DNA from: Epiperipatus broadwayi
Taxonomy: Eukaryota; Onychophora; Udeonychophora; Euonychophora; Peripatidae
DNA length: 64,000 bases
NCBI GenBank assembly: GCA_028023455.1
Contig: JAQFVV010012506.1
Location: 3,964,714-4,028,713, forward strand
Direction: 5' to 3'
The notes under the pieces were generated by a model that worked only from the letters and a program-made list of their open reading frames with translations, did not search any database and had not been told where the DNA came from. The translations under genes and the position numbers were made by a program. This document shows, piece after piece, positions 60,873 through 64,000 of the stretch. Within the stretch, counting starts at the first letter, position 1. Each line of letters opens with the position of its first letter.

Positions 60873-62898
60873 TATAACGATCGAAATGAAAGTGATGATC
60901 GAATCTAACCGCAAACTATGATATCTGCTCTACAAGGCATCATCTAGGCATTTAAACCTAGAAAAATTTATAGAGTAGGCAGATACGTGCTGTTAAGATT
61001 CCACTTTATTTAAATATTCAGATCATTAGCCCAAGTCACTAGCTCAGTGGAGTAGCAGAGATAATAAAATATAAATTTTATATCTTAAATATAAAAGAAT
61101 AAAAGCCACTGCCAGAAATTAACACATAAAAATATTTATTTACGCACATATAAAATAATATTTAAATTTTGAGGAATAAATTCAACATTTTAGATTTTTC
61201 TATTAATCTTTAGTTTTACATTTAAGTAAATTACAACCATGAGTTTAATATTTATTTAGTGAGTCGATTATGAATAGACTACACAGATCTGCATTTGAAA
61301 AGAAAATATTCTTCCCAGATTTAACCTTAGGCAACAAATTTCGCAATCAAACCAGCGCCAATCCATCGGATACATTTATGTATTCAATGTAGCATGAAAA
61401 TACGACAACACAAAATACTATACTGTCAGGAATGTACATCTGAACAGCAAGTAGAATTAGAGAAAAAATTGTCTCTCTACCAACCAGGAATGCGACATCT
61501 GTTGGCGAGCAGAACAATAAACATAAAACTCCATAGGAATGGACTGCGGTCCTTTGCCGTCTTACAAACCCATCCATAGGCAAACAGAAAGTGTGTGGCA
61601 TATATATATAATCCTGCCCGTAGAGGATCTCATACTACATCTACAATTACACAAATACATCCAATCCATTGAACCAATTCAACTACGAAATGAATAACCT
61701 AAGATTACCCTCCCTTAATATAACTTTACAAAACTATATAGCCATTCATGCCCGACTTAAATTTAACATTTAAATACGTTCGCACAGATTATTTTTATAA
61801 ATTTGTTTTTAAAATGTTGAGTATAGATCGGCTGCACAGATTCCACGGTCAAAAACATCCAAATTAAACCCAATCGATCAAAATACAAAATCATCGATAA
61901 CGTCAATTGCAAAAGGGAATACACAAGGCCCCATGGCATTCATCGTAAGATGCCTGCATTAACATCGTTGACCTATATATTCTAATCAAATGTGAAAACT
62001 TCAACATAATCAACCGCTAACGAATCTATGCAACGTCTATACCCAACCTAAATTTCATCATTTAAAATTTAAACAATAAATAATTTATACAATAAGAAAA
62101 AAAAAATGTAAATGATTTTTATCAATCGGAAAACATATAAAATTAAACATTATTAATTTGATTTTAAAATTTAAAAAGTCAGATAGAAGTTCATAAGCTT
62201 GAACAGAAGTTCTTAATTATTTTTAAATTTAGAGTTCATGTCCATATAGCTTACGGTAGAAGAGTCCAGGTTTCTGCTTTTAATTCCCGCAACGCCTCCA
62301 TTGGAAGATAATGTTCTGGAGATGGCAATAGCTGGTTCAAGGTATTACAGTCTTTTCATTTTTTTTTAAATAGAGAGTGTGGTATGTGTGTCCTACTACA
62401 TCTCTCAAACACAAAACGCTGGAACTGTCAGAAAAAACTGTATTTCCCTTTTTATATTATCCACACGGATTCAATCAACAAAACGTCACTAATCCATCAC
62501 GTTCGTTAGGGTCCGAGCCAAGGCTTAGTGCTTCCATTGGTCAAGCTAATTTCTCTTTATTTTCTTATCTATCTTTCATCAGATCATTTTAATTATACAA
62601 GAGCCCAAGGGCCAGTTTGGTTTCGATAATTCATAAACAATCATTTCCATTTACAGATTACATTAATTAATACCTGTTTTTATTTTTAAATCTTGTACTT
62701 TTTTATAAAAAAGTACGTTCAAATACTTATTTGTTTTTTTTTTTTTTTAAAAAAATATTTTTAAAGTTTGGCCTCTGTGCGAATGTATATACGTTTAACA
62801 AAACATTTTAATTTTAGCGTTTAGTTTTTTACTTTTATTTGCGAACTTTTAAGTTTTTATTTTAAATTAATGTAACGACATATTTATATATCGTTACA
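60873..62898 (-). repeat. Solo LTR-B, diverged, minus orientation
   Basis: Runs from TATAACGATC (mutated TGTAACG) at 60873 to TCGTTACA at 62898. It is flanked by a perfect GTAT duplication (60869-60872 and 62899-62902). Homology to LTR-B is clear in blocks: GCCTAGATGATG/TAGGCATTTAAACCTAG, GGCGCTGGTTTGATTGCGAA (minus), GGGAGGGTAATC (minus), and the head hairpin with 8-bp arms TGTAACGA and TCGTTACA. The middle, 62200-62600, is unlike copy 1. Many substitutions, so older than the nested copies. The frames inside are not genes. Confidence 0.88.
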
Positions 62899-63009
62899 GT
62901 ATTAAAAGTTCTCTAATTTTTCTACTTTCTTTTTCAACAATTCATCCAAAAGTGTCTTCCATATAAAGCAACTCAAATAAACAAAACATTAAAACAGGGT
63001 TTTTACTTA

Positions 63010-64000
63010 ATTATAATTTTAATAGACTAAAATACAATTTCCAAATCTAATGTAAAAATTTTCAATAGGATAAATAATTCTACTTTTATTGGATTATTAA
63101 AAAGTATCCAACTTAATTATTAATGGTCTAAACCTGATCTTTCTTTTTTCTTGTACAATTAAATTCACTCTTTTTGATCAAAAAGAATAATAATCTATTT
63201 GAATTGAATAAGATGCTGTTAGAGCTGTTGCTACAAATAACGTAATAAATGAAATAATATTTTAATTTTTTTGATATTTTTCTAAAATTATATCCCTTAA
63301 ATAAAATCCAGCCAATAATGGTATTCAACATAATGCTAAATTAATTGTAATTAAACAAATGCTAATTTTTGGTGATTGATTTGTTTTAAATTCTATATGA
63401 ATATTTTGAATATGATTAGTTATGAATGATCCTTCTTGAATAAACAAATAATAAAGTTTTAAATACCGCCTGTATTAAACCCTAAGAAAATAATTCTTGT
63501 TAACCTTAATTGACTTCAAGTTAATAAAGCAATAATTTTTTTACTATCAAACTCAAAATTTCAACAATTTTTGCTATTAATATTGTTAATTTAGACAAAA
63601 ATAATAATACAACTTTTAATAATATATCCTTAAGAATTCAAAAAATCAAAATATTAAATAAATGGCCAGAACTAATATTGAGAAATAAACTAATGCTGAA
63701 ATCAGAATTAGAGCAGTTATTGCTGCTGGCAACCATGCAGAAAAAGGAATTTGAATTCTTTTTGTAATTCTAGCTAAAATTATTAAGAATATAATCATTA
63801 TAATATAATCAAACTCCCTTAATGAAAAAAATTCCAATTTTCACGATTTAAAACAAATGCAATACATAACAAAAAAAGCTACACTACCAACTTGATTTCT
63901 TAAAATAGTTAATACTCCTGCCTGTTTGAATTTTTATTTTGATGATAAATTATTAAAATATAAGACACTATTCGTAACCTACCTCACTCAATTAATACCA
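63010..64000 (-). pseudogene. nad5: NUMT: nuclear copy of mitochondrial nad5 (partial)
   Basis: Minus-strand translation with the invertebrate mitochondrial code follows NADH dehydrogenase subunit 5 of respiratory complex I. GVLTILRNQVGSVAFFV (from about 63915) is followed by QIPFSAWLPAAITAL and SALVYFS at 63690-63755, the quinone-proximal antiporter core. Then come FEFDSKKIIALLTWSQL near 63535, INLALCWIPLLAGFYL near 63320, and TASYSIQIDYYSFW near 63200. There are several frame changes and standard-code stops, so it is dead. Conserved Pro, Thr and His codons have become Leu, Ile and Tyr, all C-to-T changes. The copy continues past the right edge. The strongest similarity ends near 63120. Confidence 0.9.

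Noticed and set aside
63010-64000. Contaminating mitochondrial DNA instead of a nuclear copy
   Set aside because: Several frame changes, degraded conserved residues and continuity with nuclear intron and LTR sequence favour an old nuclear insertion.
1-64000. CRISPR array, operons or prokaryotic islands
   Set aside because: No regular spaced direct repeats; gene structure is spliced and the repeats are eukaryotic transposons.

Overview
The window is strongly AT-rich, intron- and transposon-dominated animal nuclear DNA. Nothing in it is bacterial: there are no operons, and nearly every open frame longer than 60 codons is a chance frame or lies inside a repeat. A nuclear copy of mitochondrial nad5 at the right edge reads well only with TGA as Trp and AGA/AGG as Ser. 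That is the code of most non-chordate bilaterian mitochondria, so the source is a bilaterian invertebrate, with arthropod or mollusc the likeliest. I cannot name the species.

Only one host gene is visible: the 3' end of a coronin-7 (CORO7, Drosophila pod1) gene on the minus strand. Four exons were found (59122-59328, 57352-57487, 51239-51333, 51073-51162). Splice sites and phases fit, and they read continuously from the end of the second beta-propeller domain to the acidic, Trp-containing C-terminus. The 5' exons must lie beyond 64000.

Layout. 1-25 kb: old repeats. These are a Tigger-like MITE (699-1667), a decayed CR1/Jockey-type LINE (3.8-6.8 kb), a decayed RTE-type LINE (8.1-9.1 kb), three copies of a palindromic family (the fullest with a tRNA-like head), several fold-back elements and a tRNA-derived SINE. 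25-41 kb: LTR-element territory. It holds a solo LTR (25441-26858) and a short-interior LTR element (28899-40664) whose second LTR was split by an 8.3-kb insertion of another LTR family (31633-39904). That insertion has LTR copies in both orientations. 41-42.8 kb: SINE remnants and a 185-bp tandem duplication. 42798-51031: a complete LTR element with 2.2-kb LTRs and an interior that codes only for a damaged Ty3/Gypsy-type Gag, with no pol. It ends 26-41 bp beyond the last recognised coronin-7 exon. 51-59.3 kb: coronin-7 exons and introns, with a probable solo LTR (54396-55810) in the 6-kb intron. 59.3-64 kb: upstream intron with a fold-back element, a TATA-containing island, a solo LTR (60873-62898, GTAT target duplication) and the nad5 NUMT.

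The most unusual signal is structural. LTRs of at least three distinct families start with a short hairpin whose outer arm begins at the terminal TG. Its stem sequence differs between families while pairing is kept. The LTR elements share 4-bp target duplications, mostly ATAT, and are all non-autonomous in this window. They presumably depend on an autonomous element elsewhere in the genome.
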